A stretch of 64,000 nucleotides of DNA from Metallyticus violacea (taxonomy: Eukaryota; Arthropoda; Insecta; Mantodea; Metallyticidae), in NCBI GenBank assembly GCA_030762175.1, contig CM060834.1, positions 32,672,501 to 32,736,500 of the forward strand, written 5' to 3'. How positions within the stretch are numbered: position 1 is the stretch's first letter; the number at the start of each line of letters is the position of its first letter. Of this stretch, positions 1 to 12,138 are shown piece by piece. The translations under genes and the position numbers were made by a program. The notes under the pieces were generated by a model. It made no database searches, was not told the DNA's origin, and worked only from the letters and a program-made list of their open reading frames with translations.

Positions 1-623
1 TAATAGGTGAATAACGCCAGTAAGTCTTTTAGAATAGAATAGAACGTTTTATTTTCTCTGGCAGAGTTAAGATCATAAGGAATTCTCTTGCGTTAATTAA
101 TATAGACATAAAGACACATATTTAAACTTTGACATATATTCTTTGACATATATTATCACGTTTTAAACTAACACTAAACAATTAATACGCAAAATATGAA
201 ATTACTTATTTACCCACTCGTGTATAAAGTACAAAAACTAGTGAAAATCAGGATTTAGTTACAAGTAGGATTGGTGTTTAAATTTATATTTCTCAAACCT
301 AGATTATATAATGTAAGTATGTATAAAGCTTCTATTTGCGTCTACTTGGTTGTAGTTTAATCAAATAATTAATAAAGAGAAACAATTGGTATAATAAACA
401 TAAACGTATAAATAAATAAGAAATATGCTTTACAGTAAACAAGAAGAGATAGAAGAATAATTATCATAGTAAAATAGCAGATTGTAGTTTCATTAAACAT
501 TTATTAAGATTTAAATGAAAATGGGTCTATTAAGCACAAAATTAGTTTTAAATACTGAAATTGTTCGACAATTCCTAATTTACCTCGAGAGTATGCCCTA
601 ATTCTTAGTAACGGAGAAGGTAT
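1..623. other. AT-rich non-coding stretch
   Basis: No coding, RNA or repeat signal is recognised. The sequence is AT-rich, with no long open frame matching a known family. The last bases lead into the target-site duplication of the SINE that follows. Confidence 0.5.
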
Positions 624-636
624 ATGATAAAGAATA

Positions 637-903
637 TACCGCGCCCGAGGTCGTTAAGGCGCGGACTTGTGAGCGGGAGGTCTGTGGTTCGAATCTCGCC
701 AGAACCGTCCTCCCTGACCGAGGTTTTTTCCAGGTTTTCCTCAGTCCTCATAAATGGCAAATGCCGGGGAGGTACCCTAAACCTAGACCTGGGACGATTC
801 CTTCTTTAAAAAAAATCCTTTCCCAATATATCATTTCATCTCATGTAACAATCGCCAGTGGTACCTCTATAGCAAAAACGGGCATTAAACACCTCATTCA
901 TTC
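637..903 (+). mobile_element. SINE family B, copy 1, with perfect target duplication
   Basis: A tRNA-derived SINE. Its head resembles a Ser/Leu-type tRNA: an A-box-like stretch around CCGAGGTCGTTAAGG (646-660) and a B-box GGTTCGAATC (about 686-695). The body carries the family signature GGCAAATGCCGGGGAGGTAC and ends near GGGCATTAAACACC. It is flanked by an identical 13-bp direct repeat (624-636 and 904-916), which marks target-primed retroposition. Three further copies share this body (17722, 18437 and 60434). Open frames through it are by-products of the repeat, not genes. Confidence 0.9.
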
Positions 904-916
904 ATGATAAAGAATA

Positions 917-1830
917 CGAACGTGTCTTATGGTAAAAATCATCATGATGAGGCCTGAAACATAATTGAGATGTGTAAATAAATGTTGGAAACGCGAAGCA
1001 GAATTTGGAAAACAATATTAAGAAAATGCAATACTCGGCGATCGTTTAGTCTTAAGCAGGACAGAGCCTTCAATTATGGGAAAACATGGTCATATTTACA
1101 AATATTGCTCTGTTTTGAGTTAAGATTAGTTAACAGTAGTTGTAGTAGATGGCGTTACTAGTGTTATCACCAGGATTAATATTGATTTATCAGGAAGAAA
1201 ATACTTCATTCTTTTCCGTTTACGTAAATCATAGTTATGAACATTTTGCCAAACTGAATGAATGTCCTTTCCAAAAGGAGAAGCAGGCAATGCAAAAACA
1301 TCATTTTCTTAACAACTTTTTAGGTGTTTAAGAAAGTCTCTTTATCTGGATCATTCCGTTTTTACTAACATTTTGTCTAGTTACCTTCTCATAGTTCTCA
1401 TAACTTACTGGATAATAATAAAACTTTCTCGAATTCGTTAAAATGATTCTAATTCTGCATTTCTAGCTTTCTTTTACCGGAAACCTATGCATATATGTAG
1501 TTTAGCAACAGTAGTTTTCATTCATTTCCAGATTCAATTCACCATTTTTTTTCCCACCTGAATATATGTAATATGAATTTTCTGATTAAAATATATTTTC
1601 AGTTTTACTCTATTCAGCTAGGATTTTACACAAATTTATATCAAATGTAATAATTTACTTATATTTTTGATGTAATATTATGAGTTTTAAGACAAAATTG
1701 TTTTGTGTGTTTCATTTTAGCTTAAATACTAAAGAATATGTTGAAAAAAGATAACTCTGTGTAAATAATTATGGATTTCCAAACTTTTTTCACTATAGTG
1801 GAAAAGAAACTTCGTTTATAGTACCTATAC
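917..1830. other. Non-coding stretch, nothing recognised
   Basis: About 0.9 kb of AT-rich sequence. A 60-codon frame at 1149-1331 has no recognisable motif and is unlikely to be a gene. Confidence 0.4.
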
Positions 1831-2295
1831 AAACTACTACAGTGCATAGCTATACAGAGAAATGTTTTCAAAAACAAATTTTATGATTAAACAAAATATT
1901 TTGTCAAACCTTACCTGTCAATATTATACATAAATGTAACAATTTTCCCTTTTTTCAACAATTATCTTTGTTCAAAGCCTAATTGTTAACTGGGTATAAT
2001 ATCCATCATGTACCTACCAAAAATGAGGCATTTTTAAGAGATAAATGAAAATCTTTATATTAGTTTCTTCCTTCCTATGATGCAACAGCCCTCTCTAGGA
2101 CCAAGAACTACCGTTACGACTGCTGCATTATTTGTCTACGCCGCGCGAGCTCATTAGTAGAGGGCAGTATGCTGTAGGGGGATATATGATAAGGGGGGTT
2201 ACGTGATCAGCATGCGACAACCCGCCAGTCGTCAATACCAGACTTTGGAGATCGAAAGGACGCCATATTTCTGTCAGTGGTCCATATACACCAAG

Positions 2296-2327
<32 letters not shown>

Positions 2328-2535
2328 AACCTATCTGTTTGATATTTCATTCTGCATTTTTATCTACCTTGCCAATTTCGTCACCAATATTTACTATGCC
2401 AGGCGTCATATTTTCTTATTTGTTAAATGGAGGAAAATGTTCAATATTACTAACCACTCTTAGCACATGATCCCCCCTCTCACGCAGCTTTCCAGTTGCC
2501 CTCAAGAGACTGCTTGAACCCAAATTTAAATCCCT

Positions 2536-2625
2536 CTAATTCAAGAAAATTCCGAGAAGGTGTTCAGAATCAAACCCAGGACCTCCCAGCAGTGTCAACC
2601 ATTAAACCAGAGAGGTAATTATGTC
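2536..2625 (-). repeat. SINE family D fragment (tRNA-like head)
   Basis: On the minus strand this reads as a tRNA-like head, with an A-box-like CTGGTTTAATGG and a B-box-like GGGTTTGATTC, followed by CGGAATTTTCTTGAA. The same B-box and downstream CGGAAATTTTCTTAA occur on the minus strand at about 58165-58278, so the two define a family. It lies inside the foldback element. Confidence 0.5.
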
Positions 2626-2763
2626 AGTTGCTTGGTGTACTAAATTTTGCAGTTTCAGATGTAATGAGAATATGAAAAGGGACAAAATAGCACTTAAACA
2701 TTTTTAAATAAAATTAGAGAAATAGTAGATATAAATAAACATTCTTATCAAGAGTAATATAAT

Positions 2764-2844
2764 GAGGTATATTTGAGTTACGGCATAGCTGAACGTTTTT
2801 ACCAGTACGCAGCTATGCTCTACCGCTAGTAACTCAAATAACCT
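2764..2844. repeat. Short imperfect hairpin
   Basis: ATTTGAGTTAC (2771-2781) pairs with GTAACTCAAAT (2829-2839), and GCATAGCT (2784-2791) pairs with AGCTATGC (2811-2818). The flanks AGGT/ACCT also match. This makes an ~80-bp stem with bulges in the interior of the foldback element. It is either a tiny MITE or part of the larger element. Confidence 0.6.
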
Positions 2845-3172
2845 TACTGTAGAAGACACCTTTTGTTTTATACAACACATGGAAAATAAAAAGCATATAA
2901 TTTAAACATTAAACGATTAAGCACAAATATTAAATTCATTACCAAAACGTTAAATTCATTTATCTCTTAAAATGCCTCATTTTTGGTAGGTACATGATTA
3001 ATATTATACCCAGTTAACAATTAGGTTTCGAACAAAGATAATTGGTGAAGAAAGGGAAAATTGTTACATTTATGTACAATATTGACAGGCAAGGTTTGAC
3101 AAAATATTTTGTTTAATCATAAAATTTGTTTTTGAAAACATTTCTCTGTGTAGCCGTGCACTGTAGTAGTTT

Positions 3173-4540
3173 GAAATATAAAAGAAATGACAAGCGCATT
3201 CTTATATTATGAACATAATATTTCAGAGAGAAATGTTTTATTCAAAGGTTAGGACAAAATGTGTTTAATTTGGAAACAGAGATTAAATATATAAAATAGC
3301 AGTATAACAAAGAATATTTTCGGTTGTAATCTACAAATAAAAAACTAGCAGACAAAGTGCCTTCAGTAGTAAAGTAAAAGAATAATAAAATAGAGGAAGA
3401 AGAAGATTATAAGAAATAGAAGCTATAGCTAAATAAAACACTATAGAAAGAGCTGAATATGAATAACATTTTATCTCATTATTGCATTGCCATGAGTGTT
3501 TCAAATGCAATTCTTAATTTCCCAAATAATCTTAACGGATTATTTGCAATAACGAGTTTATTTGTTTCTTATTGTTGTAGTTGAATTACAGTTTTTTATT
3601 TATGGTTTATTAAATTTCCAAGGAAAAAAGTCTATTTCACAAATGTATGCCAGAGCTATACAAGGTAATTTGAGATACAGAAAAATAAAATAACGGAAAC
3701 TCTAAGATATATAAATTACATTATGCAAAACATATAAATATGAGAAGTGAAATTACAAGGCTACGCTAATATTTTATTTAAATGTGTGGAAAATATAATT
3801 AACAAAATATAGCGTTGTCTTTTTATAATGTCCATAAGCGGACTTTTAAAAACTGATTACACTTGATTAATTGAATGTAAAATACATATATTTTATGACC
3901 AAGAGATGGGATATATTGTCACGACTCCCTGGCACAGCCACCCAAATAATTATCATTTTATACATTCATCATTATCATCATAGGGTCGAGTATGGGACGT
4001 AGTACGATACTTACGTAATAGCATCCTACATATTTCTAAACAGAATTAAACGAAAGCAGGAAAATAAGGGAGCAAGGTGTACACTGAAAACACAATTACT
4101 ATTAAATTCACTTAAGGCATTTTTTACATCTAGAAATAACACTTACTTTCACAACGGACGTCGACCAAGATGGTTTATATCAAAGCAGTTGGTGATACAC
4201 CCCGGAAGTAGCTAGAGCATCGTCCATTACCCTCAAGTTCCTGTTCTCGACTCTTCTCAAAACCGTTGGGAAACCACCAATCGTTCTCCTACTGTAAGAT
4301 TTACTTTTCCTCACTAACGATCCCAACCATCAGTTTTCAAATGTTTAACAGACTCAGTATTACAATGCATGTACTTTTCCACATTGTTACCCCATCCATA
4401 TGCCATAACATTAAATTGACTGAACATCGTGAACATATTGACAGTTATAACCATTTGGGGAGAGACATGGAACTATTTTAAGTATGTATAGAAATAGTCT
4501 ACCACAGGACATAAGTTGGAAGTGAAGAATCAGACTTGAA
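3173..4540. other. AT-rich non-coding stretch
   Basis: No coding or repeat signal recognised over about 1.4 kb. Frames at 4266-4481 and 4411-4593 show no family motif. Confidence 0.4.
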
Positions 4541-4625
4541 AAAATCGGGAAATAGACGCGATTCGAACCACGGATCTTCAGCCTTCCTCTCACTATAGCG
4601 AAGTCCTATGGACATCTCCGGGGTA
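4541..4625 (-). repeat. Possible SINE head (family E), tRNA-like
   Basis: On the minus strand there is a good B-box, GGTTCGAATCG, preceded by GAAGATCCGT and an A-box-like TAGGACTTCGCTATAGTG. It resembles a decayed tRNA-derived head. Only one copy was noticed, so it could also be a tRNA pseudogene. Confidence 0.35.
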
Positions 4626-4629
4626 TGTA

Positions 4630-5850
4630 TGAGGGTAGGTCCATAAGTTTCCGGCACCGTCGTTAAGGATTATCACCTTCATAAAACCCTTAAAACCCTT
4701 ATCTGATGCCACACCTTATCTATTAAGTAAATAATTGCAGCTGTAACTTCCGCTCCACTGTGTTCAATTGTTCAGATAAAGTTGCATAAAGAAGGCTATG
4801 TGTAGAAGATTGTGACATGTTCAAATTGGAGTATCGAATTGTTATTAAGTTCTTCACACAAGAAGGACTTACTCCAAATGAAATTAAACAGCGATTGCAA
4901 GGTGTTTAAGAGGAAACATTCCCCTCATATTCTATCGTAAAATAATTGACCAAACTTTTTCGAATGGGTCGAGAAAGCATTGAAGACGAAGAGCGTGCAG
5001 GTGGCCCTTAGAGGTGCTCCCTCCTGAAAACATCGCTCTTGTGAAAGAAGAAATTATGGAAGACCGGCGGCTCACAGTAACAGAAATAGCAGCAAGGTTG
5101 GGCCTTTCTAAAACAACAGTCCTGCGAATTATTCATGAACATTTAAACATGAATAAGGTTACTGCCTAGACTTCTTTCCTCAGTGCAAAAGCAGCAACGA
5201 GTTATCTGTCAGGCATTGTCGTGGCGACGAGAGAGAAATTCTGCAAAATGTTGTTACAGGGGATGAAATTATGGTCCTCTACTATGATCCCTTGTCCAAA
5301 AGAGAATCAATGGAGTGGTGAAGCACCGTCTCTAAAGACCAAGGTCACTCAGTCAACCAAGAACATCATGGCCACAATCTTTTGGAACTGTGAAGGAATA
5401 CTCTTCATTGACTTCAAGGAGAAGAACACGACAATAAATGCGGGGTACTATGCTGGCCTATTGCACAGACTACGTGCTTCCATCAAAGACAAAAGGTGGG
5501 GAAAGCTGAGTGGCGGTGTGCGCCTTCTTCACAACACGCCTGTGCACACAGATCTTGTTGCAAAAGAAGCTGTGAAGAAATGTGACTTCAAGGAGATCGA
5601 ACCATCCATCTTACAGTCCTTTTCTAGCTCCCAGCGACTATTTCATCTTCTCAAAACTCAAGAAGGACCTTCGAGAAAGGAAATTTAAGTGTGACGAAGA
5701 AGTGATGGATGCTGTTTATGCCCATTTTGAAGACAAAACTTCTGACTAGCCTGACTAACCTGAAGAGCTCTCACCTAATAACTGCGAGGTCTTTCAAGAA
5801 GTTCACTGTCGGGCAACTAACGGAATATCAAGAAGAATTGATATGATATA
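4630..5850 (+). pseudogene. Mariner-family transposase relic
   Basis: A decayed plus-strand mariner transposase. Reading begins at an ATG at 4817 (MFKLEYRIVIKFFTQEGLT, helix-turn-helix region). It continues through RRLTVTEIAARLGLSKTTVL, a second helix-turn-helix. The first catalytic block VVTGDE sits near 5245-5265, the second is degraded (HNTPVHT near 5537-5557), and a C-terminal segment ends near 5750. Stops and frameshifts interrupt it (for example after QRLQGV near 4906), and a 155-codon open stretch at 5221-5688 covers part of the catalytic core in a shifted frame. The second catalytic Asp of the usual HDNAP motif is lost (HNT). The motif TCCATAAGTTTCCGG at 4640-4654 may be part of its left terminal repeat. 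No matching right end was found. Confidence 0.85.
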
Positions 5851-8258
5851 GAGCCTACCATTAGATTTGAAAAAAAAAATATAAAAAAATAGTGACCTAC
5901 TTGAGCAAGTTAATCTAAAAAAAAAATGATATCTATAATACGATGGTATTATACTTAAAGGAAAAATATAAATTTCAGAACCTAAAAGTAATTGGCCTCA
6001 TTATGTAAGCCCTTAGTACTATTCCTCTAAACTTTTTATCACCTGAAAATGTTTTGATTTAAGAAAACAGTGATAGCAGCTCTATTCAGTCATCTGTACT
6101 GTCAATAAGAATTCTTACAGAGCAATTTTAAAAACTTCCTTTTATCATTCAAAGTATTTTATACTTATTTGTTGGGTTTTTTTTTTTTTTTTTTTTTTGC
6201 TTATTATACTCGTCTTCGTTATTTTCTATTTTTTTTTTTTTTGTTTCCAAACTTATTCATATACTCGTATATTGCTAAGCTATGTCCTTTGTGGCACCCG
6301 TTATTATTTTGTCAATATTTACTGGGGAGTTTTATCCTGCGGACTGGTAAATACGCAAAGCAACATTTTACACTTAAGGGAAATGCAGGTGCCCCCAAGT
6401 GACCCCACATTCACAAGACCGCCCTATAAGGCAGTTTACCATTATCTAATGTGCACATCTGTTTCCAGAACTACTATTATTTTTGTACTTTTTATTATTA
6501 AGAATATATACATAGAGTAAAATATCATTCAATGCCTTAATCTTTGTCATTTCACACTAATGTATGGTTATTCTCATTCGCTTATTATGTTCAATAAAGC
6601 AGATCCGTATATTATTTGTAATTTAATTGAAATGTACACAATTAGAATTTTTCCATGAACAAATATCACAGAAAACACATGTTTTCTCCTTTCCATGCCA
6701 GAAAACAAAATAAAAAATATATGCTTTCATTCCTAGTATTTGGACCCCCGAACCTTCACTGCACGCGCACAGTGCAACACGAGTCAGAGCACGCAGAGAG
6801 ACACGTAGCAGTCAATTCGGCCGAAATCGATACGACGCAAGGGCAGACTATGAGATAGTCTGTAAAACTCCGTGTATAACTTCTCAATCCCGAGGATGAG
6901 AACACTATTATATATATAAATTAAAATTTACATGTCCAGTCATAAATTGTGTCAATTACAAATTTCCAACGTGTGTAAAAGTTTGGTTTATTAGTTTCAA
7001 TTTGTTGAAAAGTTGCATTGCTTCTGCAAAGTCGGCCTATTCGATGTTATAATGAATTAAACCCTTCGACGATTTTGTATCCAAATTGAGTTCTTTCCAG
7101 AGATAGCCAGATATTAACCCAGGAGATTTACACTAAGCAAACTTACGTTAGTTGATACTTTGAAGGACCGTATTACACTCAATGCGTCAGATATTCAAGA
7201 ATACGCTCGGGATTGCTGTATACAGCACTGAAGAGAGACTGTTACTTGTACAAGAACAAATGGACACGTACAACATCTAGGATGAAGGTATGACAAAGAA
7301 TGGTGATCCAAAATATCGTTTGTTGTATTATAACTAGGGACCGAAGTGTGGACATCAAAACGTTCCCAGGATTAAGAAAAAAGACTGTAGGATGTCCTCA
7401 GTTGTTCTGATGTACCTTCAAGTGAAGGGAGCTCTCACTTGATATGTATATAACACCTGAAGTAATTTAGTTCATACGTTCGGTGCTCTAACTTCCATCC
7501 CTAATAATAAGGCAGTGCCAGAATAATTAAAATTATGTGGGAAACAAAAATATGACCAATTAATTACTTTTGAAAAAAAATCTCTATATATTAGGTGAAT
7601 AGAAAACAATCGACATATAAAAAGTTTTAAATATAATTATTCCAAAACAGTCCTATATTAATAATGCACTAACAATGCATGAAAGTGTCATCTTGCTAAA
7701 AATAAACCTTCCTCCTAAAATAAGAGGTTGGTGTGCAGGTATGAATCTATTTTAGGAGCACTTTCTGCCTATATATGAAGACCATGAACGATGCAGTAAG
7801 ACAATGCATTCCATTACGAGAAACTGTCTGTGCTATCAGCCGTTACGTCTTCACACTAACTGGTATATGTTACAAGGTTTGAAGATGGAAGATGTGGCAG
7901 GCGAGAAAGAGCACTCGGGTCAGGGCCTTTAAGAGACTTTCCTGATGTTACTGCAATGTATTGTGACTGCTCAGGCGTACACAAGTTGACATTAGTGAAT
8001 ACATACGGGGATGAAAATGAATAAAGAGAAAAGAGGAGAGACTGAAGCTAATAGAAGTCACTTTGGGACAGTGGGTTTTTCGAACAAACTTAATAATCGA
8101 TGTAAATAGTAGATGTAGAGCATTAAATAAGATGTAAACAGGAAGCATATTTGTCATATTACTATCAGTGTCGTATCGTTAGTGTTTGACACCACCTTTA
8201 GTTCCTGAATCATTGCCCGTTGCAATAAGCATTCTTTTTCGTGTAATAGGAAAAAATA
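5851..8258. other. AT-rich stretch with poly-T tracts
   Basis: No gene recognised. There are T-runs at about 6177-6199 and 6229-6242, which create spurious Phe-rich frames. A more GC-balanced patch near 6745-6900 has no identifiable family. Sequence around 7740-7930 is also unassigned. Confidence 0.4.
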
Positions 8259-8760
8259 CAGGATGATTCTTATGAAACGTGGAGCTGTGGGAGTTTTGTT
8301 TAGTAAGTTAACTTTTGAAAGGTGTCCGTCACGGATGTTAATTTTCCCTGGCTTTAGCTCATTGTTGTCTATAAATGAAGATGTCATGCTGGTTGGATAT
8401 GTGAATTCCCAAAACACATGCATTTGTGCTTCATATAGCTTACACAACGTGGTGTAATTGATCCACTATGTTTTTCGGACATTCTGAATATAGACCAATA
8501 CGACACTGAGCTCACGTCAACAAGATGATACAACTTTTCTTCATATGTCGATTGAGTTTCAGGTCCTAAGTATAAATAAATAAAAAAAAATGGTATCCTA
8601 CTAATTTCTAACAATTTGTGGCTACCCAGACCTCCATATCTAACATTGTTTCTTATGGTGGTATTTTAAAGATCGACTTTATCAAATACGTCACGAATAA
8701 AATTGATTATGAAGACGTGCATCAACACTTCAATCAGCGGTGTAGGCTAGGACACACGAA
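8259..8760 (+). pseudogene. IS630/Tc1-like transposase relic, partial
   Basis: The left edge is TA followed by CAGGATGATTCTTATGAAACG (8259-8279), which looks like an IS630/Tc1-type terminal repeat. Plus-strand fragments follow: INEDVMLVGYVNSQN near 8370-8415 (equivalent to the family's D-E-A-F block), RQQDDTTFLHMSIEF near 8515-8560 (equivalent to the QQDGATxHT block), and ISNNLWLPRPPYLT near 8605-8650 (equivalent to [13 protein letters not shown]). All are degraded and in different frames. The N-terminal helix-turn-helix is absent, so this copy is internally deleted or truncated. Confidence 0.7.
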
Positions 8761-8789
8761 GCGTGATCCATAAGTTTCCGGCCTGATCA

Positions 8790-10190
8790 TGTTAGATACG
8801 AGATAGAATAAAAATACGGTTATTATTTTTAATGTTATTCTGAGAGCAAGACCTGGAACGCTCAGTGGATGGTCCAGCTTCTAGAAGCTACATGTGTGCA
8901 CAGCAACCTTGGCAGCAGTAGCCTGTGGACTTGTGCTTTGTCGTTCATTAGACATCTCGATTGTAGGCGTGTTCTGCTCAATACATAAACAAGACACGGC
9001 CTTCTCCGGAAACTCAGTACACCAGTGATGGGCGTGGAAGCCTACGCATTCATAATTTAAAAACATTATTGGTTATTAATTGCTACCAACGGAAGTAAAT
9101 GAAACTCAGAAGACATGCAAGAAAAACTTGATAATGAATGCCTTTTTTCAGCTTCATTGTGCATGTCTAGAAACTTTACAGTGCATTATTGCAGATTTAA
9201 TTGCCATATATTTTGTTTTCTAACATTGCCTGATAATCTGGGTTGTTGTTGCTTTAATAAAACTGAAAACACATTGAGCATTTGATGTAGTGGTTAGGGA
9301 AATAAAGTGTTTCAAAATGGTATATACCCTACAAGAAAGAACATAATGTCAGTGAATTAGTTAGAAGTTCAAAAATAGACTGTATGTATATTTAACCAAC
9401 GATGGACCACATTCTGAACATTTAATCCAGTAAAACTGTAATATACGCAAAATAAATTATGTTCTCGTACTGCAGTATATGAATTGTTTTTTATTTTGTC
9501 CAAATTCAAACAAGAATCACAATCCAAGTTGACAGGCAATGGCACAAAACAAAAATTGTGATTAAAATGTTCCTTCCTTTAAAATTTAAGCACCAAAAAG
9601 TATGCACATAATTTTAAATTTTAAAGTTGAAGGTGGGTGGGAACGAGCGGACGAAACATATATTTTACACTTTCTCCTCAACATCTAATTTAACGTATTT
9701 TTATTTAAATTAAATTTATTTTCAACAGGCACACAAATAAAGATATTATGTTTCAGGTGATATGGTATCGTGTAAAAATATTATTGATGGCGTTTAAGTT
9801 TCCACAATCGTTGTAAAATTATTGTTTTCATAAAAACGGAATCATTTAAAAATGTAATGGTTGGTATCCGGAACGTTTTCTTAAAATAAATAACTAAACT
9901 ATTTATCTTAATTGAAATTGTGCTTTACTTTAGAAACAAACTGCAAAATAAATAAATAAATAATCTGTGGTGTAGGTTTGCCTTATTTGCTTATGTGCAA
10001 AACGTAATCAAGAACCAGGATCGATGTAAAACACTGTAAAGAAATTTTAAGATATATTTTTAAAGAACTTTCGCCTATGACCTACTGTGGGCGGCCTTCC
10101 AGGCTTAGTTTACATTATTTTACAGTTATCTTATTTTGTAGTTAATCATTATTGAGTTTAATTTATAAACCCATACAAGATGTAGGGCAG
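8790..10190. other. Non-coding stretch, nothing recognised
   Basis: No gene recognised. TCCATAAGTTTCCGG at 8767-8781, just before this stretch, repeats the motif at the left end of the 4.6 kb mariner relic, but no element could be delimited from it. The frame at 8881-9066 (minus) has no family motif. Confidence 0.4.
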
Positions 10191-10194
10191 AGCA

Positions 10195-10432
10195 CTGGCA
10201 TAATGAGAAAAGAGTTTACATGTTAACCGTACAGAACAAAGTACGGTTTTATTTACATGCAATGTAGCGACACTAAAGTGAATTAGAATAACCGCACACT
10301 TTGGAAGAACTGAAGGCAATATGAGAAGAGAAATTGTTGCAATTTCAGAAAAAGAATTAATGAGTGTTAATGAAACTTTTTTAAAAGGAGTGAGAAATGT
10401 GTGGTGGCAGATGGACAACATTTCCAGCATCC
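10195..10432 (+). pseudogene. Internally deleted IS630-like transposase fragment
   Basis: Plus-strand remnants of the family's first catalytic block (GGTTTTATTTACATGCAATG, then GTAGCGACACTAA, parallel to the block at about 40424-40456) are joined directly to the C-terminal tail segment. The tail segment resembles HTLEELK...REIVAISEKELMSVNETF near 10290-10380. The middle of the catalytic domain is missing. A closely related C-terminal tail is at 53128-53275. Confidence 0.65.
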
Positions 10433-10469
10433 TCGAGATATGTGCTTATTGTAGTTATAATTAGCAAAA

Positions 10470-11335
10470 GAAAATCTATGCACTTGCATTTAAGGGGCTA
10501 TGAAATATCCAACTCCGCCGTCAAACAGCTTGCTTCCCAGTGCCAAGCAAATCCTCTTTAAGCCGGCCACGTGTCCAATGAGGGGTCTGTAGTTATCTCT
10601 GGTTTGCAAGCCGATGCTTCTGGAAATCATATTTCACTAAACAAGGTTCGCTTTTCCTTACAGAAAAGATACGCAAATGCATCCACTCTGATGGATCTCA
10701 ATGGCAAATACTGCACAGTTTCACCAGGCGCCTCAAGAGCAACTTTGTGTTCTCGGCCAATAATAAGGCCGAAACTTTTGCATATGCTTTAGAGCGGTGC
10801 TTCCAAACAGTTCGACCCCAACCAAGAATTCCTAGTTCACACCCTGGTTGCGATAGTTAGAGCAAGAACAATCAAACTATTCACCACTCAGCAAGTCTTC
10901 CAGAAGATAAGCTTGTACAAAACAGAAGATAAACTTCTACAGATGGTGAGACTAATGATGACCTAAAGCACCTATCACGCAAGGCCCTTGTTCAGCTTAC
11001 AAAACATTTTCAATGTCTGCTTGCAATATGCCTGGAAGCAAGCTCGCAATGGGATGCTGCTGAAGGTACGAAAAATACCTCAGCAACATCAAAATTACAG
11101 ACCCAATAGTCCGCTGCCTATAGTTTATAAATTGCTCGAGAACCTCATCCTATTTCGGCTACAAAAATCAGTTCTCGGGCCATGATGCCTAATCTGAATT
11201 TCGTTCGACTTTATGAAATAGCATTCAACAGAATTACAACTGCTAGATGACGTCACAGAGCAATTTAACAACAGGGCCTCCGCCTTGGCATTATTTCTGG
11301 ACTTGAGGGCGGCCTTCGACACATGCAACTTCTTA
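10470..11335 (+). pseudogene. Non-LTR retrotransposon ORF2 fragment (endonuclease-RT region)
   Basis: Plus-strand fragments in shifting frames resemble a Jockey/CR1-type reverse transcriptase. They include NNKAETFAYALERCFQT near 10761-10812, then QNYRPNSPLPIVYKLLENLI near 11094-11150 (the family's NYRPISLLP motif). The final piece is ALALFLDLRAAFDT near 11283-11325, which is RT motif A with the catalytic Asp region. It ends abruptly after motif A, so the palm motif YxDD is absent. Many stops and frameshifts show it is dead. The first part (10475-10570) is echoed at 40545-40640. Confidence 0.75.
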
Positions 11336-11339
11336 TTAG

Positions 11340-12012
11340 ATGGAATAAAAATGCAATGATATACCTCAATTTGGTTTCAAAGGTTTTGACTCTATAAAAA
11401 ATACAACTTTAATAAAATACGATAAATTTGCGAATGTTTGCACAAAAAGTATTAGACTAGATATGCAATTTAAAATATTTATTAATATATGTGGCAATAT
11501 AAAATCGACTAAACTTTTAAAATGTTGAGTCAATTTGTAATTTTCTGGCCGAATACAGGGAATTTATCACAAAGACGCAAATCCTGCATATAAAACGTTG
11601 TGAGAAACCGTGTAGTGTTTGCTATGGCAGATAGTTAGAAGGTTATCTTGTAACCTAAACAAATTTCGTGATTAGAACCGTGGAGGAATGTAATTCTTGC
11701 GGAAGGTCTATCTCTGGTTCTTTAATTAGTTGTTCTTTAATTTGTATGGTTTGCCGCTGAGAGCTGAAATTAAAACCTTGAAAGCCATGAAATAACGAAA
11801 GCATACTGTTGAAGATATAATGCAGCGTTCAATTAAAGAGTGAGTAACATCTCCCTTATGCTAAATCGTAAAACAAAAATACAATATATTTGAGTTTTTT
11901 GTAAAAATGCAATTGGCAATTTAAGCAACTGTTAAAGTATTCTAAACTACTTTCAATTTTATTTTATCTCTTAGAAAAGTATATTTCATTATGTCGTATT
12001 TTATATGGTTTT
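11340..12012. other. Non-coding stretch, nothing recognised
   Basis: About 0.7 kb of AT-rich sequence between a retrotransposon fragment and a SINE. No feature recognised. Confidence 0.4.
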
Positions 12013-12025
12013 AATAATGAGATAT

Positions 12026-12138
12026 TTTTTTTTATTGCTTTATTTATGGACGCTCTTCAACAACTCAGGTCATTAGCGTCCCGTTCAACTCAGGGCGTGA
12101 AACGGCCGACAAATTTTGCTCAGAGGCCTCTCTTTCAG
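12026..12138 (-). mobile_element. SINE family A, 5'-truncated copy with perfect target duplication
   Basis: Only the 3' part of SINE A is present: from the CTGAAAGAGAGGCCTCTGAG block through GTCGGCCGTTTCACGCCCTG to GAGCGTCCATAAATAAA and an A-rich tail. An identical 13-bp direct repeat, AATAATGAGATAT, flanks it at 12013-12025 and 12139-12151. The 5' truncation with an intact duplication shows incomplete target-primed reverse transcription, not later deletion. Confidence 0.92.

Larger units (their letters stand above)
1831..3172. mobile_element. Foldback element with ~219-bp terminal inverted repeats
   Basis: Bases 1831-2049 reappear as a close reverse complement at 2955-3172. Both ends share AAACTACTACAGTGCA at the outer edge, and the arms match with only scattered mismatches and small gaps. 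The ~0.9 kb interior has no transposase frame. It holds a poly-T run (2303-2327), a tRNA-derived SINE fragment (about 2536-2625) and a small hairpin (2764-2844). It looks like a non-autonomous long-TIR or foldback DNA transposon. No clear target duplication was seen at the edges, so the superfamily is left open. Confidence 0.8.

Noticed and set aside
8767..8790. Second copy of TCCATAAGTTTCCGG as the end of another mariner
   Set aside because: No matching opposite end or transposase sequence could be found to its right, so only the motif is noted.
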